Source of the DNA: an uncultured Pelagibacteraceae bacterium
GTDB taxonomy: Bacteria; Pseudomonadota; Alphaproteobacteria; Pelagibacterales; Pelagibacteraceae
Assembly: GCA_902529105.1 (NCBI GenBank)
Contig: CABZUW010000005.1
Coordinates: 1 to 64,000 of the forward strand
Length of the DNA: 64,000 bases
Reading direction: 5' to 3'
Part shown: piece after piece, positions 30,049 through 39,578 of the stretch
How the letters are laid out: each line of letters opens with the position of its first letter
Position numbering within the stretch: position 1 is the first letter of the stretch
Position numbers and translations under genes: made by a program
The notes under the pieces: generated by a model
What the model was told of the DNA's origin: nothing
Databases searched by the model: none
The model's input: only the letters and a program-made list of their open reading frames with translations

Positions 30049-31421
30049 TGATTGAAAAAAAACAATCCTGGTCTGAGTCAATACTAGTTTATAGAGATAT
30101 TAGAATGTTAAGAATTCTTTTATTAGGAGCGATAAGTGGTTTTCCATGGGTTTTGATTGCTAGCAGTTTGAGTTTATGGCTCAAAGAGGAGGGGTTGAGT
30201 AGATCAACTATTGGATGGGCAGGTTTGATATTTGGTGTTTACGCGTTTAATTATTTATGGGCTCCTTTAGTAGATAGAATACAAATACCTTATTTATCAA
30301 AAAAAATTGGTCATAGACGAGGATGGATAGTTTTAATGCAATTAATTATTTTGTTAAGTTTATTAATTTGGAGTGTGATAAATCCTACACAAAATTTAGC
30401 TCTTCTTATTGGAGTTGGATTGATTATTGCAACTGCATCTGCAACTCAAGATATAACGGTTGATGCTTTAAGAATTGAGCAAATTAATGCTAATGAAGGA
30501 AAATCAATGGCAGCAGGTGCTGCAGTAGCTGTTGTAGGATGGTGGACAGGATATAAACTTGGTGGAGTGATTGCTTTATTTACAGCAGAGTTTTTTGAAA
30601 ATGTTGGTATTGAGGATTATTGGCAATCGACTTTTTTAGTTTTGGGCGGAATAGTTATTTTGATGAACATAGCTTTAATGTTTGTTCACGAACCGAGTAA
30701 TAATTTAAGACAAATAAAACAATCGGAAAATGATAAACTAATTGAGGAAAAACTTGGATCATCAAATAAATTAAGTAGATTTGTTGCATACATATCAGGA
30801 ACTATCGGAAATCCAATAATTAGTTTTTTCAAAAAAAATGGATTTACAATTGCTATTTGGATACTAGGTTTTGTATTTTTATTCAAAATTGGGGAAGCAT
30901 TTCTTGGTAGGATGTCCATTGTATTTTATAAGGAGATTGGTTTCTCTAAAGGAGAAATTGCAATTTATTCTAAAACATTGGGTTGGATAACGACTGTGAT
31001 TTTTACTTTAATTGGTGGGGTATTTGCTATGAGATCAGGAACAATCAAAACAATGTTTGTTGCTGGAGGTTTTATGGCCGCAACAAATCTTTTATTTGCT
31101 TTACTTGCTTGGTCAGGCAAATCTGAATGGCTATTTGCTTTAGCAGTCATTGCTGATGATATCTCAGCTGCATTTGCAACTGTAGCTTTTGTTGCCTTTA
31201 TATCTTTGCTTGTAGACAGAACATATACTGCAACTCAATACGCACTACTTGCTTCGATTGGTACGGCTGGAAGGACTACACTTGCATCCTCCTCTGGAGC
31301 TTTAGTTGATTGGTTAAATGGTGATTGGGGTACTTTTTTTATAATCACTACTTTGATGGTAGTTCCTTCATTAATATGTTTGTGGTTTATTAAAGATAAA
31401 ATTGTAATAAGTGGAAAATAA
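30048..31421 (+). CDS. MFS transporter (AmpG-like)
   Basis: 12-TM MFS; TAATG overlap with trkH stop supports the start at 30048. Confidence 0.85.
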   Translation: MIEKKQSWSESILVYRDIRMLRILLLGAISGFPWVLIASSLSLWLKEEGLSRSTIGWAGLIFGVYAFNYLWAPLVDRIQIPYLSKKIGHRRGWIVLMQLIILLSLLIWSVINPTQNLALLIGVGLIIATASATQDITVDALRIEQINANEGKSMAAGAAVAVVGWWTGYKLGGVIALFTAEFFENVGIEDYWQSTFLVLGGIVILMNIALMFVHEPSNNLRQIKQSENDKLIEEKLGSSNKLSRFVAYISGTIGNPIISFFKKNGFTIAIWILGFVFLFKIGEAFLGRMSIVFYKEIGFSKGEIAIYSKTLGWITTVIFTLIGGVFAMRSGTIKTMFVAGGFMAATNLLFALLAWSGKSEWLFALAVIADDISAAFATVAFVAFISLLVDRTYTATQYALLASIGTAGRTTLASSSGALVDWLNGDWGTFFIITTLMVVPSLICLWFIKDKIVISGK

Positions 31422-32160
31422 TTTTTTTTGCACAAAGCCAGTTATAAATGTTCTTTTAGAACCAAAGAAATCTTCTAAGGTTAGTAGTCAATTAATTTAC
31501 GGTGAAAAATTTCAAATCATATCAAGGAGCAAAAATTATATTAAAATTAAAAATTTTTATGACAGATATATTGGTTACATAAATATTAACAATTTTAGAT
31601 CACACTATAAACCAACTCATAAAGTAATATGTCTGAAATCAAGGATTTATTTACAAAAAAAAGGAAAAACCAAACCATCCAATACATTCCTTCCTTTTTT
31701 AAGTGAAATAGAAATTTTAAAGTCAAAAAAAAATCTGATTATGTTTGAAAGTAATAAATGGATAAAAAAAAAAGAAGTTTTACCAATAGATAGAAAAGTA
31801 AATGATTATAATAAAATTTTTAAATTATTCTTAAATTGTCCCTATAAATGGGGAGGAAAGTCTTACATGGGTATAGATTGTTCCGCTTTAATACAAATGT
31901 ATTATAAATTTAATCGGAAATTTTTTCCAAGAGATACAATTGACCAAATTAAAATTAAAAAGGGTTATAAAATTAAAAAATCGTATTCGAAAGGGGATAT
32001 AATTTTTTGGAAAGGACATGTTGCAGTTTGTCTAAATAATAAAATGCTAATACATGCTTATGGCCCTAGGAAAAAGGTTTTAATAATGCCAATCAAAAAT
32101 ACAATGAATATAATTCAGCAAACTGCTAATCTAAAAGTAAAAAAAATATATAAAATCTAA
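31411..32160 (+). CDS. NlpC/P60 (C40) peptidase with SH3-like N-terminal region
   Basis: CPYKWGGKSYMGIDCSALIQ and GHVAVCLNNKMLIHA catalytic motifs; non-ATG start, exact start uncertain. Confidence 0.85.
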   Translation: MENNFFCTKPVINVLLEPKKSSKVSSQLIYGEKFQIISRSKNYIKIKNFYDRYIGYININNFRSHYKPTHKVICLKSRIYLQKKGKTKPSNTFLPFLSEIEILKSKKNLIMFESNKWIKKKEVLPIDRKVNDYNKIFKLFLNCPYKWGGKSYMGIDCSALIQMYYKFNRKFFPRDTIDQIKIKKGYKIKKSYSKGDIIFWKGHVAVCLNNKMLIHAYGPRKKVLIMPIKNTMNIIQQTANLKVKKIYKI

Positions 32161-33038
32161 ATTTCTCTTCCAAAATCTGGTTTTGAAACATCTTGTTTCC
32201 AGTCAATAATTTGCTTTCGAACTTTTTTTGAGTTCGTCAAAATTTTTTTAAGCTCTTTATCTTTGTTATCTTTAATTTTTATTTTTATTAAATTAAGGTT
32301 TTTAATAAATTTATTAATTGAATTAATCATATTATCTTTATTACTAAAAAATATATCCCTCCACATAATTTCGTTGGATGCAGCTGTTCTTGAAAAATCT
32401 CTTAAGCCACCAGCGCTATATTTGATTATATTTTTCTTTTCAACCTTTTGATAATCTTGAGCTGTTTTTATTAAGTTATAAGCTATTAAATGTGGAAGGT
32501 GACTTGTAATAGCAAAAATTTTATCGTGCTCTTTAGCATTCATCAAAATTACCTTAGAACCTAGTTTTTTCCAAAATTTTTTTACAGTATTAATTTTGCT
32601 CTTTTTACCTTTGTTAATTAAGATACACCATTTATTATTAAATAAATCTTTACTTCCAAACTTTGGCCCACTAACCTCAGATCCTGCGATAGGGTGACTT
32701 AGAATTAAGTTTTTATTTTTTGTAAATTTAATCAAATTTCGTTTAGTAGATCCTACCTCTGTTATAACTGAATCTTCTGACATAAATTTATTTATTTTTG
32801 GAAAGATAAATTTATATTCACTCATTGGGGTACAAATTATTATGAAATTCATCATTTCTAGATCTTTGTTTAAGTTAGAAATGAATTTAATTCTCTTATT
32901 TATTTTTCTTATGATTTTTATATTTTTTTTTAATTTTTCGTAAACATAGATTCTTTTTGAAATTTTGTTTTTAATTAAGCTTTTTAAGATTGAAGAACCA
33001 ATTAAGCCACAACCAACAATTAAAACATTATTGAACAT
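32157..33038 (-). CDS. Prephenate/arogenate dehydrogenase
   Basis: MFNNVLIVGCGLIGSSILKSL Rossmann motif; LSHPIAGSEVSGP; TSHLPHLIAYNL. Confidence 0.92.
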   Translation of the reverse strand: MFNNVLIVGCGLIGSSILKSLIKNKISKRIYVYEKLKKNIKIIRKINKRIKFISNLNKDLEMMNFIIICTPMSEYKFIFPKINKFMSEDSVITEVGSTKRNLIKFTKNKNLILSHPIAGSEVSGPKFGSKDLFNNKWCILINKGKKSKINTVKKFWKKLGSKVILMNAKEHDKIFAITSHLPHLIAYNLIKTAQDYQKVEKKNIIKYSAGGLRDFSRTAASNEIMWRDIFFSNKDNMINSINKFIKNLNLIKIKIKDNKDKELKKILTNSKKVRKQIIDWKQDVSKPDFGREI

Positions 33039-34122
33039 TTTTAAATATATTTTTAACTTCTTTAAGAAATAATTTATTTTCCGCAATATTGCCAATTGTT
33101 AATCTCAGATGATTGTCGATTCCATAGGTTTTCATTTCTCTTAAAATAATACCTTTTTTTTCTAATTTTTTTTCAATTTTGTTCGCAGATAATTTACAAC
33201 TATTAAAATTTAGTAGTAGAAAGTTTGCACTAATTTTATTTGAATAAATATTAAATTGCTCTAACGATTTTTTAATTTTTTTACTCCACAATAAATTGTG
33301 TTTAATTGACTTGTTAATAAATTTATTATCTTTTAGTGCCTCAATTGCACATAATTGCGCAACCTCATTAACATTAAATGGTGGTTTAATTGAATTTAAA
33401 GCATTAACAATATTTTTATCACCATAACCCCAGCCAATTCTTAAAGCTGCTAATCCATAAATTTTTGAAAATGTTCTCAAAATAAATACATTTTTGTGAT
33501 TTTTAAACATTTCCAGTCCGGAAGCATAATTCCTATCTTTCATATATTCATAATATGCATCATCAATTACTAATAAAATATCTTTTCTTAATCTTTTTCT
33601 TAAATTGATTAAATCTTTTTTATAAAGATAGGTACCAGTAGGATTGTTAGGATTTGCTAAAAAGACAATTTTAGTTTTTTTGCTTACATTTTTAATTATA
33701 TTATCAATAGAAATTGTAAAATTTTTCTCTTTAGAATAAATTACTTTCGCTCCTGAAATAGATGCATAAATTCTATACATCAAAAAACTAAATTGTGGAA
33801 CTATTACCTGGTCACCTTTACTTAGAAATAACTGACACAGCATTTGAATAATCTCATCTGAACCAGATCCACAGATTACTTTATTAATATCGCAATTAAA
33901 TTTAGTAGAAATTCGTTTTCTTAATAGTTTAGATGTGTAGTCTGGATATTTAGAGGTGCTAAAATTATTTCTCAAAATTGCTTTAACTTTTGAACTTGCT
34001 CCTAATGCTGATTCATTTGCTGACAATTTAATTATTTTTTTTGTATTATTTAAATTAGGTATTTCGTGTTTTCCAGGCTTGTATGACTGAAACTTTAGTT
34101 TTTTAAATTTTGTTAATTTCAT
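33028..34122 (-). CDS. hisC: Histidinol-phosphate aminotransferase
   Basis: KLSANESALGAS, NPNNPTGTYL, RTFSKIYGLAALRIGWGYG. Confidence 0.93.
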   Translation of the reverse strand: MKLTKFKKLKFQSYKPGKHEIPNLNNTKKIIKLSANESALGASSKVKAILRNNFSTSKYPDYTSKLLRKRISTKFNCDINKVICGSGSDEIIQMLCQLFLSKGDQVIVPQFSFLMYRIYASISGAKVIYSKEKNFTISIDNIIKNVSKKTKIVFLANPNNPTGTYLYKKDLINLRKRLRKDILLVIDDAYYEYMKDRNYASGLEMFKNHKNVFILRTFSKIYGLAALRIGWGYGDKNIVNALNSIKPPFNVNEVAQLCAIEALKDNKFINKSIKHNLLWSKKIKKSLEQFNIYSNKISANFLLLNFNSCKLSANKIEKKLEKKGIILREMKTYGIDNHLRLTIGNIAENKLFLKEVKNIFKNVQ

Positions 34123-34230
34123 ATCTTTAAATTTTTCTGGTATTTATAGATAAATTATTATTTATTCAAATTAAATAAGTAAAAATACCTTAAAAATTTG
34201 ACATATAAAAATTGATAATGTAAACATTTA

Positions 34231-34281
34231 TTGCGCTGATTTAACTGAATTGCGAGCGCTATAAAAAAACCGCTAAATAAG
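34231..34281 (+). promoter_or_regulatory. SAM-II-type riboswitch upstream of metX
   Basis: ttgcgctgatttaactgaattgcgagcgctataaaaaaaccgctaaataag matches the remembered SAM-II core (GCGCUGAUUUAAC...AUUGC.AGCGC...GCUAAA). P1 gcgct(34233-37):agcgc(34255-59). Pseudoknot attta(34239-43):taaat(34274-78). Confidence 0.9.
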
Positions 34282-34311
34282 TTTTTTTTCCTCACAATTC
34301 ACACAAATGCT

Positions 34312-35445
34312 ATGAACAAAATTGATAATTTAAAAAAATATATAGTTAAAAAAAAGTTAAAGTTAGATTGTGGTAAAGAAATATCAAATTTTCCTTTAGC
34401 TTACGAAACTTTTGGTGAGTTAAATGAGGGTAAAAACAATGGTATTTTAATATTTCATGCTTTAACAGGAGACCAGTTTCCACACGGGATAAATCCTATA
34501 ACAAACAAAGAAGGTTGGTGGAATTATGCACTTGGACCAAACAAAGCTATTGATACAAATAAATTTTTTGTGATTAGTGCCAATGTTATCGGAGGGTGCA
34601 TGGGATCATTTGGACCTTCTAGTATTGATCCTTCTACAAACAAACCTTATGGATCTAACTTTCCTGTTATTACGATTAATGACATGGTAAACGCGCAAAA
34701 TTTTCTGTTAGATCATTTTAAAATCAAAAAATTATTTGCAGTCATAGGTGGGTCTATGGGTGGTATGCAAGTTCTACAATTCGTTTCTAATTTTCCAAAT
34801 AAAGCAGATGTAGCAATACCAATTGCTTGTACCGCAAGTCATTCAGCGCAGAACATTGCATTAAATGAGCTAGGTAGACAGGCAATTATGGCTGATAAAG
34901 AATGGGATAAAGGCAAATATTTGGAAAATGGAAAATCTCCATCTAAAGGTTTAGCTGTAGCGCGAATGGCAGCCCACATAACTTATTTATCAAAAAAAGG
35001 TTTGCAGGAAAAATTTGGTAGAAAACTTCAAGAGAGAGATGCATTAAAATTTGGTTTTGATGCAGACTTCCAAATAGAAAGTTATTTGAGATATCAAGGG
35101 TCAGTTTTTGTCGATAGATTTGATGCAAATAGCTATTTATATATAACAAGAGCAATGGATTACTTCGATTTAACAAAGCAATTTGATGGAAATCTCTCAG
35201 ATGCTTTTAAAGGAAGTAAAACAAAATTTTTTATAATTTCTTTCACTTCTGATTGGCTTTATCCTACATCCGAAAATAGAGAAATTGTTATTGCGTTAAA
35301 TGCAATTGGGGCTGATGTTGGATTTATTGAAATAACGTCTGATAAAGGTCACGATTCATTTTTATTAGATGTGCCAGATTTTTTAAATTCTGTTAAAAAC
35401 TTTTTAAATAATTCATATAAAAATATTCATGAAGCAAGAATTTAA
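34312..35445 (+). CDS. metX: Homoserine O-acetyltransferase
   Basis: HALTGDQF, GGSMGGMQVLQF, SDWLYPTSENREIV, KGHDSFLLD. Confidence 0.95.
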   Translation: MNKIDNLKKYIVKKKLKLDCGKEISNFPLAYETFGELNEGKNNGILIFHALTGDQFPHGINPITNKEGWWNYALGPNKAIDTNKFFVISANVIGGCMGSFGPSSIDPSTNKPYGSNFPVITINDMVNAQNFLLDHFKIKKLFAVIGGSMGGMQVLQFVSNFPNKADVAIPIACTASHSAQNIALNELGRQAIMADKEWDKGKYLENGKSPSKGLAVARMAAHITYLSKKGLQEKFGRKLQERDALKFGFDADFQIESYLRYQGSVFVDRFDANSYLYITRAMDYFDLTKQFDGNLSDAFKGSKTKFFIISFTSDWLYPTSENREIVIALNAIGADVGFIEITSDKGHDSFLLDVPDFLNSVKNFLNNSYKNIHEARI

Positions 35446-36025
35446 AATAATTTCCTCATTAATAAATGAAAATTCGAAAATTTTAGATGTAGGGTGTGGA
35501 AATGGAGAGCTTATGAAATATATACTAGAAAATATTTCAAAAAATATAAGAGGTTTGGAAATATCAAAAAAAAATGTTCAAGAGTGTATAGAAAAGGGTT
35601 TAACAGTTATTGAAGGAAACGCTGAGTTAGATTTAGGCCAATTCCCAGCTGAATCATTTAATTATGTCATCCTAAGTCAAACACTTCAAGCTTTTTTAAA
35701 TCCTGAAAAAGTTTTATATGAATTATTGAGAGTTGGAAAAAAAGCAATTGTGACAATACCAAATTTTGGTCACTGGAAGGTAAGAATAGATTTGCTATTT
35801 AAAGGTACAATGCCTGTAACTGAAAATTTGCCTAACGAATGGTATAATACCCCAAATTTGCATATGTGCACAATAAAAGACTTTGTAACTTTCTGTAACC
35901 AAAGGCAGTTAAAATTAACAAAATCTATTTCTTTAAGTGGGAAAAAAGTTTCCTATATTAAAAAAAATAATTTAAATTATAAAAATCTTACTTCAGAGTT
36001 AGGAATATTTGAAATAGAAAAATAA
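35429..36025 (+). CDS. metW: Methionine biosynthesis protein MetW
   Basis: ILDVGCGNGELMKYI; SQTLQAFLNPEKVLYELLRVGKKAIVTIPNFGHWKVR; directly follows metX. Confidence 0.94.
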   Translation: MKQEFKIISSLINENSKILDVGCGNGELMKYILENISKNIRGLEISKKNVQECIEKGLTVIEGNAELDLGQFPAESFNYVILSQTLQAFLNPEKVLYELLRVGKKAIVTIPNFGHWKVRIDLLFKGTMPVTENLPNEWYNTPNLHMCTIKDFVTFCNQRQLKLTKSISLSGKKVSYIKKNNLNYKNLTSELGIFEIEK

Positions 36026-36026
36026 T

Positions 36027-36746
36027 ATGAGAATTATAACCGTCAAGTGCCTAGATGATAATTTTTCTTATATTCTGATAAATGAAGAAAGTAATAATGC
36101 CTGTGTAATTGATCCAGGAGAATCAAAGCCAATAATTGACATTATTATAAAAGAAAAGTTAAATTTAAAATATATACTAAATACCCACCATCATGGTGAT
36201 CATGTAGGTGGAAATTTAGATTTAAAGGAAAAATTTAATTGTGGTGTAATAGGCTTCAATAAAGATAAAAATAATATTCCCGGAATTAATATTTTTGTCA
36301 AAGATAAAGAATTATATCAAAATAATGATTTTGAATTTACCACATATCATACTCCTGGTCATACTAAAGGTCATGTAATATTCCATTTTCATATTCAAAA
36401 TTTATTATTTACCGGAGATACACTTTTTTCTTTAGGTTGTGGAAGAATTTTTGAAGGGTCATATGACCAAATGTTTAATTCTTTAAAATTAATTAAAAAT
36501 TTTTCGAAGGATACATTGATATATTTTGGTCACGAGTATACTTTTCAAAATTCAAAATTCTGTAGCCATCATGATCCTGACAACGGCAAACTAAAAAATA
36601 AAATTTTAGAAATCACAGATAAATTAAAAAAAAATGTACCAACAACACCAACTTCTTTAAAAGAAGAACTAGACTGTAATATTTTTCTAAAATGTAAAGA
36701 TTTGAATTCCTTTTCAAAATTGAGAGAATTAAAGGATAATTTCTAG
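36027..36746 (+). CDS. gloB: Hydroxyacylglutathione hydrolase (glyoxalase II)
   Basis: NTHHHGDHVGGN, HTPGHTKGHVIFH, FTGDTLFSLGCGRIFEG. Confidence 0.94.
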   Translation: MRIITVKCLDDNFSYILINEESNNACVIDPGESKPIIDIIIKEKLNLKYILNTHHHGDHVGGNLDLKEKFNCGVIGFNKDKNNIPGINIFVKDKELYQNNDFEFTTYHTPGHTKGHVIFHFHIQNLLFTGDTLFSLGCGRIFEGSYDQMFNSLKLIKNFSKDTLIYFGHEYTFQNSKFCSHHDPDNGKLKNKILEITDKLKKNVPTTPTSLKEELDCNIFLKCKDLNSFSKLRELKDNF

Positions 36747-36756
36747 GTTATTCAAC

Positions 36757-36784
36757 TTGACTAAAAGGAGCCTCTGACTATATT
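36757..36784 (+). promoter_or_regulatory. Candidate sigma70-type promoter TTGACT-N16-TATATT for rplU operon
   Basis: -35 TTGACT 36757-36762 and -10 TATATT 36779-36784, upstream of rplU at 36809. Confidence 0.45.
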
Positions 36785-36808
36785 GCTGTTATAAATTTTT
36801 ATATTAAA

Positions 36809-37210
36809 ATGTCTTTTGCAATAATTAAAACTGGTGGAAAACAATACAAAGTAAGTGCTGGAGAAATAATTAAAGTAGAGTTGTTGAAAGATTCGAAACC
36901 TGAATCAAAAATAGAGTTTAAAGAAGTTCTAGCATATAGCGATGAAAAGTCTTTTGAAATTGGTAGTCCAACTGTAGATGGTGCAAAGGTTGAGGCAGAT
37001 TTAATTAAAAATTCAAAAGAAAGAACAGTTTTAATTTTTAAAAAAAGAAGACGTAAGAATTCAAGAAGAAAAAACGGACACAGACAACAATATTCAATGG
37101 TGAGAATTAGCAGAATATATTCTAAAGATGGCTCTGTAATAGCAGAAGCTGAAAAGTATGTTAAAAAAGAAAAAAAATTAGAAAATTTAAAAACCGAGGA
37201 AAAAAAATAA
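36809..37210 (+). CDS. rplU: 50S ribosomal protein L21
   Basis: MSFAIIKTGGKQYKVSAGEIIKVELL; FKKRRRKNSRRKNGHRQQYSMVRI. Confidence 0.96.
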   Translation: MSFAIIKTGGKQYKVSAGEIIKVELLKDSKPESKIEFKEVLAYSDEKSFEIGSPTVDGAKVEADLIKNSKERTVLIFKKRRRKNSRRKNGHRQQYSMVRISRIYSKDGSVIAEAEKYVKKEKKLENLKTEEKK

Positions 37211-37219
37211 TATTTTATT

Positions 37220-37474
37220 ATGGCAACAAAAAAAGCAGGTGGTTCGTCGAGGAATGGAAGAGATAGTGCTGGTAGACGACTGGGGGTAAAAAAATACGGT
37301 GGTGAAATAGTACTTCCAGGAAACATAATTATTAGGCAAAGAGGTACAAAAATTTTCCCAGGAGACAATGTAAAAATGGGAAAAGATCATTCAATTTTTT
37401 CAATTATTAAGGGTAAGGTTATTTTCAAAAAAAGTAAATCTGATAGAACTGTAGTTTCAGTAAAACCCAACTAA
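37220..37474 (+). CDS. rpmA: 50S ribosomal protein L27
   Basis: [29 protein letters not shown]. Confidence 0.97.
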   Translation: MATKKAGGSSRNGRDSAGRRLGVKKYGGEIVLPGNIIIRQRGTKIFPGDNVKMGKDHSIFSIIKGKVIFKKSKSDRTVVSVKPN

Positions 37475-37498
37475 TTAATCCAACTATAACATTGTAGT

Positions 37499-38482
37499 AT
37501 GAAATTTCTAGACCAAGTAAAAATATATATAAAAGCAGGTGATGGAGGATCAGGTTCACCTAGTTTTAGAAGAGAAAAATTTATTGAGTTTGGTGGTCCG
37601 GATGGAGGTGATGGAGGAAAAGGTGGATCAGTTATTTTAACATCAGAGAGGAACTTAAATACCTTAATAGATTTTCGTTATCAGCAACACTTTAAGGCAA
37701 AAAGAGGTGAAGATGGCAGAGGCAAAAATCAAACAGGTAGAGGTGGTGAAAATTTATATTTAAAGGTTCCTGTTGGTACACAAGTTTACGAGGAGGACAA
37801 CAAAACATTAATATATGATTTTAAAAAAGAAAACGAAGAGTACGTAGCAGCAATAGGCGGTAAGGGAGGATTTGGTAATACTAAATTTAAATCTTCCACA
37901 AATAGAGCTCCAAAGAAATTTACTAAAGGAAAAATAGGAGAAGAATTTTGGATATGGCTCCAACTTAAAACAATCGCAGATATTGGTATTATAGGTCTGC
38001 CTAATGCTGGTAAATCTAGTTTGTTGGCATCAGTAACTGGCGCAAAGCCTAAAATTGCAAATTATAAATTTACTACACTAAATCCAAATTTAGGTGTTGC
38101 ACAATATGATGATAAAGAAATTACTTTGGCAGACATCCCTGGTTTGATCGAAAATGCTCATTCCGGAGTTGGACTGGGGATTAAATTTTTAAAACATATT
38201 GAGAGATGTAAAACCTTACTGCATTTAATCGATGTTAATGAAAAAGATTTGATAAGATCGTACAATCAAGTAAGAGGCGAATTAGGTAAATATAGTAAAA
38301 AGCTATTAAAAAAGGAAGAAATTGTAATTTTTAATAAAGTTGATTTGATAGAAACTTCAGAACTAAATGTTAAAAAAAAAGAATTTAAGCGTGAGACTGG
38401 AAAAGAAATATGGATATTATCAACATTAGAAAAAAAACTTGTATCAAAAATTAAAGCTAAAGTAATTAAATATGTATCTTAA
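37499..38482 (+). CDS. obgE: GTPase Obg/CgtA
   Basis: Glycine-rich Obg domain plus GLPNAGKSSLLASVT G1 motif. Confidence 0.96.
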   Translation: MKFLDQVKIYIKAGDGGSGSPSFRREKFIEFGGPDGGDGGKGGSVILTSERNLNTLIDFRYQQHFKAKRGEDGRGKNQTGRGGENLYLKVPVGTQVYEEDNKTLIYDFKKENEEYVAAIGGKGGFGNTKFKSSTNRAPKKFTKGKIGEEFWIWLQLKTIADIGIIGLPNAGKSSLLASVTGAKPKIANYKFTTLNPNLGVAQYDDKEITLADIPGLIENAHSGVGLGIKFLKHIERCKTLLHLIDVNEKDLIRSYNQVRGELGKYSKKLLKKEEIVIFNKVDLIETSELNVKKKEFKRETGKEIWILSTLEKKLVSKIKAKVIKYVS

Positions 38483-39578
38483 GAATTATAAAACTATAGT
38501 AATTAAGGTTGGTTCATCTCTTTTAATTGATACTAAGAAAAAAGTAAGAAGAACATGGTTAGAAAAATTTGCTTTAGATATTAAAGATTTAAAAAATAAA
38601 AAAAAAAATGTCATAATTGTAAGTTCTGGAGCTATTGCTTTAGGATGCGAAAAACTAAAAATAAACAAAAAAAGTATAAAACTTGATAAGAGCCAGGCTG
38701 TTGCCTCAATTGGTCAGATTGAATTAATGAATTTATATAAAAACATATTTAATAAATATAAAATTAATTTATCACAGATTTTAATTACTCTAGAAGATAC
38801 TGAACAAAGACGTAGAGCAATAAATGCAAAAAGAACTTTTGAGAATCTCTTTGACCTTAATTACGTCCCAATAGTGAATGAAAACGACAGTATTGCTACT
38901 ACCGAAATAAAATATGGGGATAATGATAGACTAGCGTCAAGAGTAGCTCAAATATTAGGGGCTGATTGTTTAATCTTACTTTCAGATGTAGATGGACTGT
39001 ATTCTTCAAACCCAAAAATTAATAAAAATGCAAAATTAATTAATAAGATTAATAACATTGATACGAACATCGAAAAAATTGCAACTAAAAGTATTGGTGA
39101 ACATGGAACAGGAGGGATGACAACTAAGATTGAGGCTGCTAAAATTTGTCAAAACTCAGGATGTAATATGGTAATAGCAAATGGTTTAATGAATAGGCCA
39201 ATTTTAAATATTGATAAAACAAACAAAGGCACTTGGTTTTTGCCAAAAGTTTCAAAGTTGCATGCAAGGAAAAAGTGGATTATTAGCTCAATTTCACCTA
39301 AAGGAGATTTAATAATAGATGATGGTGCGGTACAAGCACTAAAAAAAGGTAAAAGCCTTTTAGCCACGGGTATAAAAAAGGTTAATGGGCAATTTATTAA
39401 AGGTGACCATATAAGAATATTGGATAAAAATAATAAAGAGTACGCGAGAGGATTAAGTTCGTTTAGCTCAGTAGAAATTAAAAAAATTCAAGGTCAACAT
39501 TCAAATAAAATTAAAGATTTGTTAGGATACGTATCTAAATCTGAGGTTATACATAAAGATGATATGGTAGAGGTTTAA
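38472..39578 (+). CDS. proB: Glutamate 5-kinase
   Basis: VIKVGSSLLID, NENDSIATTEIKYGDNDRLASRVAQILGADCLILLSDVDGLY, C-terminal PUA-like region. Confidence 0.95.
   Translation: MYLKNYKTIVIKVGSSLLIDTKKKVRRTWLEKFALDIKDLKNKKKNVIIVSSGAIALGCEKLKINKKSIKLDKSQAVASIGQIELMNLYKNIFNKYKINLSQILITLEDTEQRRRAINAKRTFENLFDLNYVPIVNENDSIATTEIKYGDNDRLASRVAQILGADCLILLSDVDGLYSSNPKINKNAKLINKINNIDTNIEKIATKSIGEHGTGGMTTKIEAAKICQNSGCNMVIANGLMNRPILNIDKTNKGTWFLPKVSKLHARKKWIISSISPKGDLIIDDGAVQALKKGKSLLATGIKKVNGQFIKGDHIRILDKNNKEYARGLSSFSSVEIKKIQGQHSNKIKDLLGYVSKSEVIHKDDMVEV

Noticed and set aside
36799-37390. Antisense ORFs across rplU and rpmA
   Set aside because: Opposite-strand shadows of ribosomal protein genes with clear conserved sequence on the + strand.
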